A stretch of DNA of 16,728 nucleotides, from contig CBDTXZ010000056.1 in NCBI GenBank assembly GCA_965364515.1, forward strand, positions 1-16,728, written 5' to 3'. The notes below the pieces were generated by a model. It saw nothing but the letters and a program-made list of their open reading frames with translations, did no database searches and had not been told where the DNA came from. Positions within the stretch are counted from its first letter, which is position 1, and each line of letters starts with the position of its first letter. Below are positions 1-7,175 of the stretch, piece after piece. A program made the position numbers and the translations under genes. This DNA comes from JAHEDH01 sp965364515. GTDB taxonomy: Bacteria > Actinomycetota > Acidimicrobiia > Spongiisociales > ZC4RG35.

Positions 1-70
1 CCTCGAGCTCGGCGTTCGTCATCACCCGCTCGGGCACGTAGCCACCGAAGCCCGAAATCCCGATCCTCAC
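1..70 (-). CDS. Beta-ketoacyl-ACP synthase III (FabH)-like, N-terminal fragment (runs off left edge)
   Basis: Only the first 23 codons are inside the window. They begin at a GTG at 70-68 and read VRIGISGFGGYVPERV followed by MTNAELE. This matches the start of KAS III enzymes: a first beta strand ending in a Gly-rich turn, then Y-(V/L)-P-E-R-V-x-T-N-x-(D/E)-L. Such enzymes condense an acyl-CoA starter with malonyl-ACP, or in divergent members move acyl groups between ACP or CoA and another acceptor. A GGAGA Shine-Dalgarno sequence at 82-78 lies 7 nt upstream and supports this start. The gene lies 40 bp beyond the stop of the exporter permease on the same strand, so it may be the last gene of that transcription unit. 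The catalytic Cys-His-Asn triad is outside the window, so the identity rests on the N-terminal motif alone. Confidence 0.72.
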   Translation of the reverse strand, partial: MRIGISGFGGYVPERVMTNAELE

Positions 71-77
71 TGCCGCT

Positions 78-82
78 TCTCC
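78..82 (-). promoter_or_regulatory. Shine-Dalgarno sequence for the FabH-like gene
   Basis: GGAGA on the minus strand, 7 nt before the GTG at 70. It decides the start of the truncated FabH-like reading frame, because no other in-frame start codon near it has such a site. Confidence 0.5.
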
Positions 83-110
83 ATCGTCAGAGCGGACACT
101 ACCCAGTACA

Positions 111-1325
111 TCAAGCGCCTGCGCGGAGAGCCTCGACTGGCTCGAGCAGCGACGCCCTGACAGCCGGGTAGAGGCCTGCCAGGAGACCAGTCAGAGCTCC
201 GATGAGCACCGAGGCGAGCGGAATGCGGGGATCGAGAACCGGGGTCCACGTACGGGCCGCCGATACGGTGACGACGACGATGATTCCCGCGCTCGCACCG
301 ATGATGCCTCCGATCAGCCCCATCGCAGTCGATTCCATGAGGAACTGATAGGCGATGTGTCGTCGCGCAGCACCAACGGCGCGCCGCAAGCCGATCTCAC
401 CAACACGTTCCAGCACCGACACCAGGGTCACATTGGCGATCCCGATGGCGCCGACGAGGAGCGACACTCCACCGAGAACCAGAAAGAGGGCGTCGACGTC
501 CTCCTCCACACTTGCCCGCAGGTCTTCGGGCTCCGGCGGCTTCTGCACTCGAACCAACGTCGGGTCATTGGGAGATACGGCGATCGCAGCTTGTGAGGCG
601 ATCAGCGAAGCAGCGCCGACCTCCGTGTCGATCTGGATCGTCGACGGAGTCTCCAGACCGTAGAGGTCACGAGCGGTCCCCTCAGGGATGACGATTCCGT
701 TGAGAAGCTGCGGCTGCCGTTCGACTCGGGCGATGATCCCGATCACGACGAAGTCGACGTCGCCGACGAACACAACCGGCTGCTGGTCCACGCGTGACAC
801 GTTGAGACGCTGCGCCGCTCCAACACCGAGGACGGCGACGCGGTCTGCTCGCTTCGAATGACCCTCGTCGAACCATCGACCCGTTGACAGGGTGGTACGG
901 GCCGCAGGGAAGAGTCCTGGCGACACGGCGAGGACGGGAATCTGGAACTCGGTCTGACCGAGCGGATCATTGATCGGAACCGACCGTGCAAGGTCACCTC
1001 CGACCGACACCTCGGCGAGCGTGCCGGCGGCCGTGACGCCATTGAGCCGCATGAGACGGGACTCGGAGTCCCAGGGCAGCGCCACCCGTGGAGCGCCGCC
1101 GCCGAAGAAGCCCGTCTCGCTGGAGACCACGACAGACGACGCGGACAGCTCGTTGAACGTTCCGACGATCTGGTTTCCCGCTGTCTCGGCGACGCCGAGG
1201 GTCGCAACCAGTGCCCCGATCCCCAACACGGTTCCGAGCACAGTGAGCAGAGATCGCCCGGGCCTGGCGAAGAGGCCGGCCAGCGCCTCGGCAAGGAGAT
1301 CACGAAGCACTCGAAGTCCTCTCAT
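111..1325 (-). CDS. MacB/FtsX-type ABC transporter permease (4 TM)
   Basis: This 404-residue protein is an inner-membrane permease of the type VII (MacB/LolE/FtsX) ABC class. The family moves substrates by mechanotransmission rather than through a simple channel. TM1 is at about 25-47. A large extracytoplasmic MacB_PCD-type domain follows at about 48-275. The FtsX core comes last, with TM2 at about 279-303, TM3 at 331-355 and TM4 at 369-391. Between TM2 and TM3 lies the conserved coupling segment ERVGEIGLRRAVGAARRHI (306-324), which touches the ATPase. The ATG overlaps the ATPase stop as ATGA (1325-1322), so the two are translationally coupled. It should form a homodimer with the ATPase and work with the adaptor upstream. 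Substrate is unknown; antibiotic, lipid or peptide export are all possible. The length is normal for a stand-alone MacB-like permease. Confidence 0.9.
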   Translation of the reverse strand: MRGLRVLRDLLAEALAGLFARPGRSLLTVLGTVLGIGALVATLGVAETAGNQIVGTFNELSASSVVVSSETGFFGGGAPRVALPWDSESRLMRLNGVTAAGTLAEVSVGGDLARSVPINDPLGQTEFQIPVLAVSPGLFPAARTTLSTGRWFDEGHSKRADRVAVLGVGAAQRLNVSRVDQQPVVFVGDVDFVVIGIIARVERQPQLLNGIVIPEGTARDLYGLETPSTIQIDTEVGAASLIASQAAIAVSPNDPTLVRVQKPPEPEDLRASVEEDVDALFLVLGGVSLLVGAIGIANVTLVSVLERVGEIGLRRAVGAARRHIAYQFLMESTAMGLIGGIIGASAGIIVVVTVSAARTWTPVLDPRIPLASVLIGALTGLLAGLYPAVRASLLEPVEALRAGA

Positions 1326-2008
1326 GTCGGTGCCGCCGCGTAGACGACCCCGTCACTCATGTGAACGATCCGATCTGCACGTGAGGAGACCCGATCGTCG
1401 TGAGTGACCACGATCAACGTCAGCCCCTCCGAGCGAAGGCCCTCGAACAACTCGAGGATCGCTGCGCTGGTCACGGAGTCGAGGTTGCCTGTCGGCTCGT
1501 CGCACAACAGCATCGCCGGACGGCTGGCGATCGCCCGGGCGATCGCCACGCGCTGCCGCTCACCTCCCGAGAGCGTCGTTGGCTTGAAACCGACCAGGTG
1601 CGCCAATCCGACGCGCTCGAGAGCCCACTTCGCCCGCCGGATCCGATCTCCTTTTGACACGTCGTTGTAGAGCATCGCAAGCATCACGTTTTCGAGAACG
1701 GACCGGTGAGCCAGAAGATGAAAGGACTGGAACACGAACCCGATGCGATTCGCCCGCAGCCGGGTCCGCTCGCTCTCGGAGAGCTCAGAGACATTCGCTC
1801 CTTCGAAGTAGTACGACCCGGAGGACGGACGGTCCAGAAGCCCCAGGACGTTGAGCAGCGTCGACTTGCCGCTCCCGGACGGCCCGACGATCGACAGATA
1901 TTCCTCACGATCGACAGAGAGATCGGCACGCCGCAATGCGGGAACCTCGACCTCGCCAAGTCGGAACGTGCGGCTGATTCCGTCGAGAAGGAGGAGTGCA
2001 TCATCCAC
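1322..2008 (-). CDS. MacB/LolD-type ABC transporter ATPase
   Basis: A 228-residue nucleotide-binding subunit for the adjacent permease. Visible motifs are Walker A GPSGSGKS (42-49), Q-loop FQSF (Gln94), signature LSGGERQR (146-153), Walker B MLLCDEP with catalytic Glu171, D-loop GNLDS and H-loop His203 in VVTHD. A complete set predicts an active ATPase. I start at GTG 2008 because the protein then opens like its relatives (VDDALLLLDGISRTF) and overlaps the adaptor stop by only a few bases. An in-frame GTG at 2053 would add 15 residues and deepen the overlap to 53 bp. Neither start has a strong Shine-Dalgarno, which suggests coupling to translation of the adaptor. The ATG of the permease overlaps its stop (ATGA). 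Confidence 0.92.
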   Translation of the reverse strand: MDDALLLLDGISRTFRLGEVEVPALRRADLSVDREEYLSIVGPSGSGKSTLLNVLGLLDRPSSGSYYFEGANVSELSESERTRLRANRIGFVFQSFHLLAHRSVLENVMLAMLYNDVSKGDRIRRAKWALERVGLAHLVGFKPTTLSGGERQRVAIARAIASRPAMLLCDEPTGNLDSVTSAAILELFEGLRSEGLTLIVVTHDDRVSSRADRIVHMSDGVVYAAAPT

Positions 2009-3716
2009 CGGCGGCAACCCCAACCACCACGAGATCGCCTTGGTCCAGCTCACCGTCCACCGGACTCACTTCAACCAGCCCTCGAGCGGCGAGACCGACT
2101 TCGACGGTCACGAGACGTGTCGACCCGTCCGACTCGGCCACCTCGACTCTCGACGCGCCGTCAGCAGTGGCGGAGAGGGCTGAAGCGGGCACGGCAAGCA
2201 CAGGTCCTGCTGTTCCACCAACCGGTATCACCACTCTCACGTTCGATCCGATCAATTCTTCGGGAATCCCTTCGGCGACGATCTCGACGTAGTGCCGATC
2301 CGATGCGACCGTGCGCGTGCCGGCGCGGTCGTCCACGAGTCGAATGGTTCCTGCGATTGGCTCGCTCAACGACCGGTCATCTATCCAGACGATGGCGCCC
2401 TCCCTGACCAGGGACACATCGCGCTCCGAAACTGCACCTCGCACAGCAAGATCCGACCCGGTCACCGTCGCGTAGGAGCCATCGACCCGATCTCCGCGTT
2501 GCACGCTGAGCCGATCGATGCGGACCGGCAGCCTCGGAAGGAAGACGATTTCTCCTGCAGGCACCCAGATGCCGACCGCCGCCTGGATCTCTGCGAACTC
2601 GGTCTGCGCATCTGCGAGTTCCTGACGAGCATCCGAGACCTGGGCACGGAGCCGGGCCGTATCGGGAGGGCTCATGAGGTCTTCGAACGACGCCTCGGCG
2701 GCGGCGACGGCCAGCTCTGCGTTTCGGATTGCTCCCTCCAACTGGAGGGAACTCGTCTCCGCCTGGGTCCGGGCGTCCTGGATCCGCTGGTCGGCAGCCA
2801 GGAGCGTCGACTCGGCCGCTTCGAGATCGAGTCTGAGGCGTTCGAGCTCGATCGGCGTGGGCAACGCCCCGGTGTCCGGATGAACGCCTGTCTGGGCAAT
2901 CTGCCACCGCGCCTGTGCAATCGAGTAGTCGCTCGCGGCCATGCTTCGCTGTACCTCGGCGTCCACGATCGACCGCTCGTTCTGAACGGCGCCGTCCGTG
3001 AGAGCTCCCCGGGCGAGAGAGAGCTGATCCTGCGCTCCTGCGACAGCAGCCTCGGCCTGCCTGATGGCGAGTTCGTCCGGTGCGGCCGTTGCGTCTCCAA
3101 GCGCACCCTGGGCATCCGTCACGGCCTGATTGGCCCCCCGTACCCGGGCCCGAGCCGCGTCCAGTTGCGCCTCCTCGACATCCGACGTGCCGTTTGGTCG
3201 GTACCCGACCAATTCGTACCACTCGGTGATCGCCGCTTCTGAGTCGTCGTCGAGGATCCCGTCGGGCTCGGATTCGAGGAGCCCCAACCGGGCGAGCGCC
3301 TCCTCGAGTTGCAGGACATCGGGTCCCTCCGCTCCCGGCCGCAGGTCCCGATACATGGGGATATCTCCTTGGAGTGCCAAGATCGGTCGGCCGGACACTT
3401 CGATGACCGGTTGCCCCTCGACGATGTCGTCACCTTCGACCGGAACCGCGGTGGCAATCAGTGCGATCTGCTCACCTCCGATCGAACCCGTGATGGAGAG
3501 TGTCGCCGGCGCGTCGTATCCGATGTCGGCTCGCGTCACCACGTCGGCCGTGAGCTCGACGAGTTCCACTTCGACCGTGATGAGAGAGGGTTCCGGTGGC
3601 TCCGCCTCGGCCGCCACCTGTGCCGGCGAGCGGATGTTGCGACCTGCTACCCAGCCACCACCGGCGGCAACGACAGCCGCCGCCAAAACCAACGCGAGCG
3701 CTAGTCCTCGGCGCAC
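2001..3716 (-). CDS. HlyD/MacA-like efflux adaptor with peptidoglycan-binding domain
   Basis: This 571-residue membrane-anchored adaptor belongs to a tripartite-like ABC exporter. Residues 5-25 are a hydrophobic anchor or uncleaved signal. About 45-115 forms the first half of the beta/lipoyl region. About 123-175 resembles a PG_binding_1 domain (RPGAEGPDVLQLEEALARLG, then a DGILDDDSEAAITEW segment). About 180-380 is Ala/Glu/Gln-rich heptad-like helix, the coiled-coil hairpin of HlyD/MacA proteins. About 385-500 is the returning barrel (VRIDRLSVQRGDRVDG), and 505-571 a C-terminal membrane-proximal domain. It starts at GTG 3716, one base after the lipoprotein stop, and its end overlaps the ATPase gene. 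In monoderm bacteria there is no outer-membrane channel, so the wall-binding domain may anchor the assembly to peptidoglycan. Substrate unknown. Confidence 0.85.
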   Translation of the reverse strand: MRRGLALALVLAAAVVAAGGGWVAGRNIRSPAQVAAEAEPPEPSLITVEVELVELTADVVTRADIGYDAPATLSITGSIGGEQIALIATAVPVEGDDIVEGQPVIEVSGRPILALQGDIPMYRDLRPGAEGPDVLQLEEALARLGLLESEPDGILDDDSEAAITEWYELVGYRPNGTSDVEEAQLDAARARVRGANQAVTDAQGALGDATAAPDELAIRQAEAAVAGAQDQLSLARGALTDGAVQNERSIVDAEVQRSMAASDYSIAQARWQIAQTGVHPDTGALPTPIELERLRLDLEAAESTLLAADQRIQDARTQAETSSLQLEGAIRNAELAVAAAEASFEDLMSPPDTARLRAQVSDARQELADAQTEFAEIQAAVGIWVPAGEIVFLPRLPVRIDRLSVQRGDRVDGSYATVTGSDLAVRGAVSERDVSLVREGAIVWIDDRSLSEPIAGTIRLVDDRAGTRTVASDRHYVEIVAEGIPEELIGSNVRVVIPVGGTAGPVLAVPASALSATADGASRVEVAESDGSTRLVTVEVGLAARGLVEVSPVDGELDQGDLVVVGVAAGG

Positions 3717-3717
3717 G

Positions 3718-4839
3718 TCAGTCGTTCGTTGCGTCGCGGATCTGTTCCAACGCGTCCCTGTTGTCTCTGATGAAATCCGCCTCGTAGTCGGCTTGGACCT
3801 CGACCATCACCTCTCGCATGTCGGCTTGGCACTCGAAATTCGCAAGGGCCAGATCTCGCTCTTCCTGTTGCAGCGCTGCAAGGGCCTCTTGATCCACGTT
3901 CTGTTGCACCTCCTGCTCCGCCTGCCGGAAGAACTCCTCCACCTCCTCCTCGGACTTCTCTTCGAAGAAGGCTTCGATCTCCTCTTCGCTCCAGCCCTCG
4001 AAGGGGTCGGCGAAGCCGCCATTCGGACCGACGATCTCCTCGAACCGGCTCTGGAGGTCGTCGAAGAGTGATTCGTACATGTCCTCAGGATCTGTGTAGT
4101 CGAACCCCCGATCGGCCATACATGCCGACCAATCGGCGTTTGCCTCCAAGACTCTCGGGTCCGCCTGGATTCGCTCCCACATCTCTTCCATCAATGGCCC
4201 GAGCTCGGTCCACATTTCCTGCTGTACCCCGTAGACCTGCTCTTCGGCCCGCCCGAAGCACCCCTCTCCGAAGCCCTCCCACTCGTAGTACTCCTCTCCG
4301 GTCTCGGGATCGATCTGTGGCTCCCCCTGATCCGGCGGTCCATGCAACGCCTCGTAGTAGGCGTCCCGTTCGGAATCGGACATGGCCTCGACGATGTCCT
4401 GATTCGGGTCGACGAACTCCTCGTCCCGTTGGAAGAACTGCTCCTCGTTGCCGTACCAGGTGGTGATTCCGAACCCCTGTTCGCGGACGAACTCCTCTTC
4501 GTCGAACGCAAACTCGAATCCACCCATGGAGTGGTCAACCGGTATGTACTCGAAGCCTTCGTTCGCCATGCACGCGGCGACCAGCTCCTCGATCTTGCGC
4601 TGCTCCTGCTCCGCTTGCGCCTGGGCAGCGGCCGGATCGTCTCCGGTCGGCCACCCAAAGAAGTCTGCGAGAGAATCGGGTTCGTCGGCGGCTCCGGCGT
4701 CCACCGTGCTGGTGGTTTCGACTGCGCCGTCCGCCTCAGTCGAGGTCGTCTCTGAGACACCGTCGGATTCGACAGTCCCTCCGCCACAAGCTGCAACGAT
4801 CAGCGCTACGCCCAGCATCCAACTTGCGTTCCTGAGCAT
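3718..4839 (-). CDS. Acidic exporter-associated lipoprotein with two CMxxxGFxY repeats
   Basis: A 373-residue predicted lipoprotein. The signal peptide has a hydrophobic core at 8-17 and a lipobox VAAC with Cys18 as the lipidated residue. A Thr/Ser/Glu-rich linker (ETTST twice, about 30-48) follows. The mature part is strongly acidic (long Glu/Asp runs, e.g. 284-308) with four further cysteines at 90, 194, 240 and 337. CMANEGFEY (90-98) and CMADRGFDY (240-248) are clear repeats, and each is followed about 100 residues later by another Cys, so the protein looks like two tandem copies of one Cys-paired domain. I recall single-domain relatives (CMRxxG motif, late Cys) beside peptidoglycan-binding adaptors and ABC exporters in actinobacteria, but could not search. 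The ATG at 4839 has an AAGGGGAG Shine-Dalgarno. It likely heads the exporter operon as a substrate-binding or accessory part. No enzymatic motif seen. Confidence 0.8.
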   Translation of the reverse strand: MLRNASWMLGVALIVAACGGGTVESDGVSETTSTEADGAVETTSTVDAGAADEPDSLADFFGWPTGDDPAAAQAQAEQEQRKIEELVAACMANEGFEYIPVDHSMGGFEFAFDEEEFVREQGFGITTWYGNEEQFFQRDEEFVDPNQDIVEAMSDSERDAYYEALHGPPDQGEPQIDPETGEEYYEWEGFGEGCFGRAEEQVYGVQQEMWTELGPLMEEMWERIQADPRVLEANADWSACMADRGFDYTDPEDMYESLFDDLQSRFEEIVGPNGGFADPFEGWSEEEIEAFFEEKSEEEVEEFFRQAEQEVQQNVDQEALAALQQEERDLALANFECQADMREVMVEVQADYEADFIRDNRDALEQIRDATND

Positions 4840-4843
4840 CAGC

Positions 4844-4851
4844 TCCCCTTT
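4844..4851 (-). promoter_or_regulatory. Strong Shine-Dalgarno for the lipoprotein gene
   Basis: AAGGGGAG-like purine run on the minus strand, 4 to 5 nt before the ATG at 4839. It fixes the start that gives a clean lipoprotein signal peptide. Confidence 0.55.
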
Positions 4852-4866
4852 CAGGGACTACTTCCA

Positions 4867-4872
4867 ACAATA
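4867..4872 (-). promoter_or_regulatory. Candidate -10 element (TATTGT) for the exporter operon
   Basis: TATTGT on the minus strand fits the actinobacterial TANNNT -10 pattern and would place a start site near 4860, giving a 5' leader of about 21 nt that just includes the Shine-Dalgarno. No convincing -35 hexamer lies 17-18 nt upstream. It sits in the 60-bp gap after the SLH gene, so read-through from that gene is the alternative. Confidence 0.3.
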
Positions 4873-4899
4873 CGACGCTGTCAGAAGCCCTGCAGCTCC

Positions 4900-6339
4900 T
4901 CACGGTGCGTCGTCCCAGGTGATCGTCCGAACGGCCCTGAACTCGGCTGGGCCGTCGTACGACCCATTGCCGTTCCGATCCCAGAACGCAGTCACCGCGT
5001 CGACGACGGGAGGGTCATCGTCGACCGATGGATCCGCCGGCCCGCGGTAACTCCAACCGACAGACCCATTCGAACCCGTGACAGCCACGTGCGTGAACAG
5101 TGCCATACCGTTGCGCTCCACTTCGAAGTGCACCGACTCTCCCGCGCCCGCCCCGACGAGTCGGGCGCCGAAGGAAGCCGTGCCGCCAAGAGCCGCTGCC
5201 TCGGGGCCCGTGAGGATCAGCTCGGATGGCGCGGCCAGCCACACGAGATCCGTCGATGCCCAGGTCCTGACCGCGCCGGCATCGAAGAATTCCAGAAGGT
5301 CGCCTGCCCAGACGTAGATGGAGTCGGTTTCGGCGACGTGGGCGTGCGCCAGCCCGATTGTGACCTCCCCGTCGGAGTTCGAACGCGGATCGCCGATGTC
5401 GATCACGCAATCCTCCGACGTGGCCGGATCTCCTCCATTGACGCTGGCGTCGAAATCGAGCCGGCATGATCCATCCGAGGCGATGGCGTCCGCGACGAAC
5501 GCATCGATCAGGACACCGGGGAATGGATCGCCGTTCGGCTTCGAAGCAGTGATCGTCGCAATGACCCCGCCCACATACGTGGCGGAGGATCTCGACAGCT
5601 CGATCTCGAGGACGACGGGATCGGCATCGCCCGCCTCGAGCACTCTGGAGAGAAAGACTGCCGTCTCCCATCGCGAGACCGGGCTCCACGGCTCGTAGAG
5701 CCCGTCGCCGGTGCCCCGCACGATCCCGATCGAAGCGAGCGATGAGATTGCCTCGACGGCTTCCGGAGTGACTCCTGCCACATCGGCGAAGCGAACGGCG
5801 CCCGACGATGACGAGATGCCTGCGCGGCCGAGCAACCGCTCGAGAAACACCGCCATCTGCCAGCGAGGCACCGATGACATCGGATCGAAGGTCGTCGGAG
5901 CTGTGCCATTGACGATGCCGACCGCGGCTAGCTGATTGATCGCAAGCCGCGTCTCCGGGGAAAGGTCGCCGACATCGGTGAAAGGTGAAGCCGTTACGAG
6001 CGGAAGGCTGACGCGGATCGCTCGAGCCGTTCGCTGGAGGAACAGAGCCATCTGCCATCGGGCAACCGGCTCGAGAGGAGAAAAGGCCGTGTCGGAGGTT
6101 CCCCGACCCACCGCGTGATGGGCGACGCACTCGATGGCAACGATCGCCTCATCGGAGAGGCCCCGGAGGTCGGAGAAAGTCCAATTGCCGCTCGACACCG
6201 GACATGTCTCCAGCACCTCGTCCGATGCATGCACGATCCCGGTCCCGAGGACCGAGAAGGCCAGGGCCACGACAGCGAGGGATCGACCGATCAGACGCCG
6301 GCCCAGGCGCATTTCCGCGAATCGCGCCTTTCCTTCCAC
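4900..6339 (-). CDS. Secreted protein with three SLH repeats and two Ig-like domains
   Basis: A 479-residue exported surface protein. A signal peptide covers about 10-38 (RLGRR basic stretch, then LAVVALAFSVLGTGIVHA). Three SLH repeats follow at about 54-105, 118-172 and 183-236, ending in VARWQMALFLQR, VPRWQMAVFLERLL and VSRWETAVFLSRVL. SLH domains bind cell-wall polysaccharide. The rest (about 241-365 and 371-476) is beta-rich and Ig-like, with Cys292/Cys311 as a possible disulfide and DRNGNGSYDG (454-463), an Asp/Asn-Gly pattern like calcium loops. I use GTG 6339 because a -10 hexamer ends exactly 6 nt before it, the geometry of a leaderless mRNA. An ATG at 6312, with a poor Shine-Dalgarno, would drop nine residues and still leave a good signal peptide. 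Role: wall-attached structural or adhesive protein. No enzyme domain seen. Confidence 0.87.
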   Translation of the reverse strand: MEGKARFAEMRLGRRLIGRSLAVVALAFSVLGTGIVHASDEVLETCPVSSGNWTFSDLRGLSDEAIVAIECVAHHAVGRGTSDTAFSPLEPVARWQMALFLQRTARAIRVSLPLVTASPFTDVGDLSPETRLAINQLAAVGIVNGTAPTTFDPMSSVPRWQMAVFLERLLGRAGISSSSGAVRFADVAGVTPEAVEAISSLASIGIVRGTGDGLYEPWSPVSRWETAVFLSRVLEAGDADPVVLEIELSRSSATYVGGVIATITASKPNGDPFPGVLIDAFVADAIASDGSCRLDFDASVNGGDPATSEDCVIDIGDPRSNSDGEVTIGLAHAHVAETDSIYVWAGDLLEFFDAGAVRTWASTDLVWLAAPSELILTGPEAAALGGTASFGARLVGAGAGESVHFEVERNGMALFTHVAVTGSNGSVGWSYRGPADPSVDDDPPVVDAVTAFWDRNGNGSYDGPAEFRAVRTITWDDAP

Positions 6340-6345
6340 CTACTC

Positions 6346-6351
6346 AGCATA
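6346..6351 (-). promoter_or_regulatory. Candidate -10 (TATGCT) for leaderless SLH transcript
   Basis: TATGCT on the minus strand matches TANNNT. Six bases (GAGTAG) separate it from the GTG at 6339, so transcription would start at the first base of the start codon. There is no Shine-Dalgarno before this GTG, which agrees with a leaderless message, a common type in actinobacteria. No clear -35 hexamer is visible. Confidence 0.45.
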
Positions 6352-6356
6352 TCGAT

Positions 6357-6377
6357 GCACTCGTCATCGCCGAGTGC
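6357..6377. repeat. Inverted repeat GCACTCG-N7-CGAGTGC (candidate operator)
   Basis: Perfect 7-bp arms (6357-6363 and 6371-6377) with a 7-bp spacer. It lies at -18 to -38 relative to the predicted SLH start site, over the -35 region, in the divergent gap shared with the second ABC exporter. The position suits a dimeric repressor or activator. No regulator gene is in the window, and an arm this short can occur by chance in GC-rich DNA. Confidence 0.35.
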
Positions 6378-6458
6378 GCCGAACGCTGGTCTCCAATGCG
6401 TCGCCGGCCGGGTCCTTGGCCCCTTGTGACCTGCATGGGCGAGAGGGACCGTGATGGG

Positions 6459-7169
6459 ATGGAGCCGTTGATCGAACTCGTGGGTGTGAGCAGGCGATAC
6501 GAGCTGGGAGCCACGACCGTCACGGCACTCGAGGACGTCGATCTCCACATCGACCCCGGAGAGTTCCTCGTCGTGCTCGGTCCATCCGGCAGCGGCAAGA
6601 CGACACTCCTCAACGTGATCGGGGCACTGGACAGCCCCACGTCTGGCACGATCCGCGTGGCGGGCACCGACATCACGGCAGCGACGCAGTCGGAACTCTT
6701 CGCGTTCCGGCGCTCGACGGTGAGCTTCATCTTCCAGAGCTTCAACATCTTCCCGGGCCTCACCGCTGCCGAGAACGTGCACTTCGGGATCGATGTCGCA
6801 GGGCGTGCGAACGGTGCCGAAGCCGAGAAGATCCTCGCCTCGGTCGGACTCGCCGATCGAGGCGATCACTTCCCGCACGAGTTGTCGGGAGGTGAGCAAC
6901 AACGCGTCGCCATCGCCCGAGCCCTGGCAACCGGGAATCCGGTTCTGCTGGCCGACGAGCCGACCGGGGAGCTCGACTTCGAGACCGGCGTCCAGATCCT
7001 CGAGCTGCTTCGAGCCCAGGCGGTCGATGGACGAGCCGTGCTGGTCGTGACCCACAACCGTGAGATCTCCCGAATCGCCGACAGGGTCGTCGAACTCTCC
7101 TCCGGCCGCGTCGTCTCCGACGGTCCTCCACCGGCCGGGAAAGCAGCCCTGGCCGACCTCCACTGGTAG
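6459..7169 (+). CDS. LolD/MacB-type ABC transporter ATPase (second exporter)
   Basis: A 236-residue nucleotide-binding protein with all motifs in place: Walker A GPSGSGKT (41-48), Q-loop Gln93 in IFQSFN, signature LSGGEQQR (142-149), Walker B VLLADEP with Glu167, GELD in the D-loop position and H-loop His199. The IFQSFN and DEPTGELD wording is typical of the LolD/MacB/FtsE group, which partners FtsX-fold permeases. Start: ATG 6459 gives MEPLIELVGVSRRYELG, the usual beginning of the family. An upstream in-frame ATG at 6435 would add eight charged residues. The stop is followed within six bases by the permease ATG, so the two form an operon. It is divergent from the SLH gene. It differs in sequence from the ATPase at 1322-2008, so the window holds two separate exporters of the same class. 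Confidence 0.93.
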   Translation: MEPLIELVGVSRRYELGATTVTALEDVDLHIDPGEFLVVLGPSGSGKTTLLNVIGALDSPTSGTIRVAGTDITAATQSELFAFRRSTVSFIFQSFNIFPGLTAAENVHFGIDVAGRANGAEAEKILASVGLADRGDHFPHELSGGEQQRVAIARALATGNPVLLADEPTGELDFETGVQILELLRAQAVDGRAVLVVTHNREISRIADRVVELSSGRVVSDGPPPAGKAALADLHW

Positions 7170-7175
7170 GTGATC

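Noticed and set aside
2292..3242. Plus-strand open frame (316 codons) opposite the efflux adaptor
   Set aside because: Arg-rich with no motifs, and no Shine-Dalgarno or neighbours. The adaptor frame explains the region.
4872..4913. Long-loop hairpin ACGACGC...GCGTCGT as a terminator of the SLH gene
   Set aside because: Seven-bp arms with a 28-nt loop and no T run after it; the right arm is inside the SLH coding end. Too weak to call.
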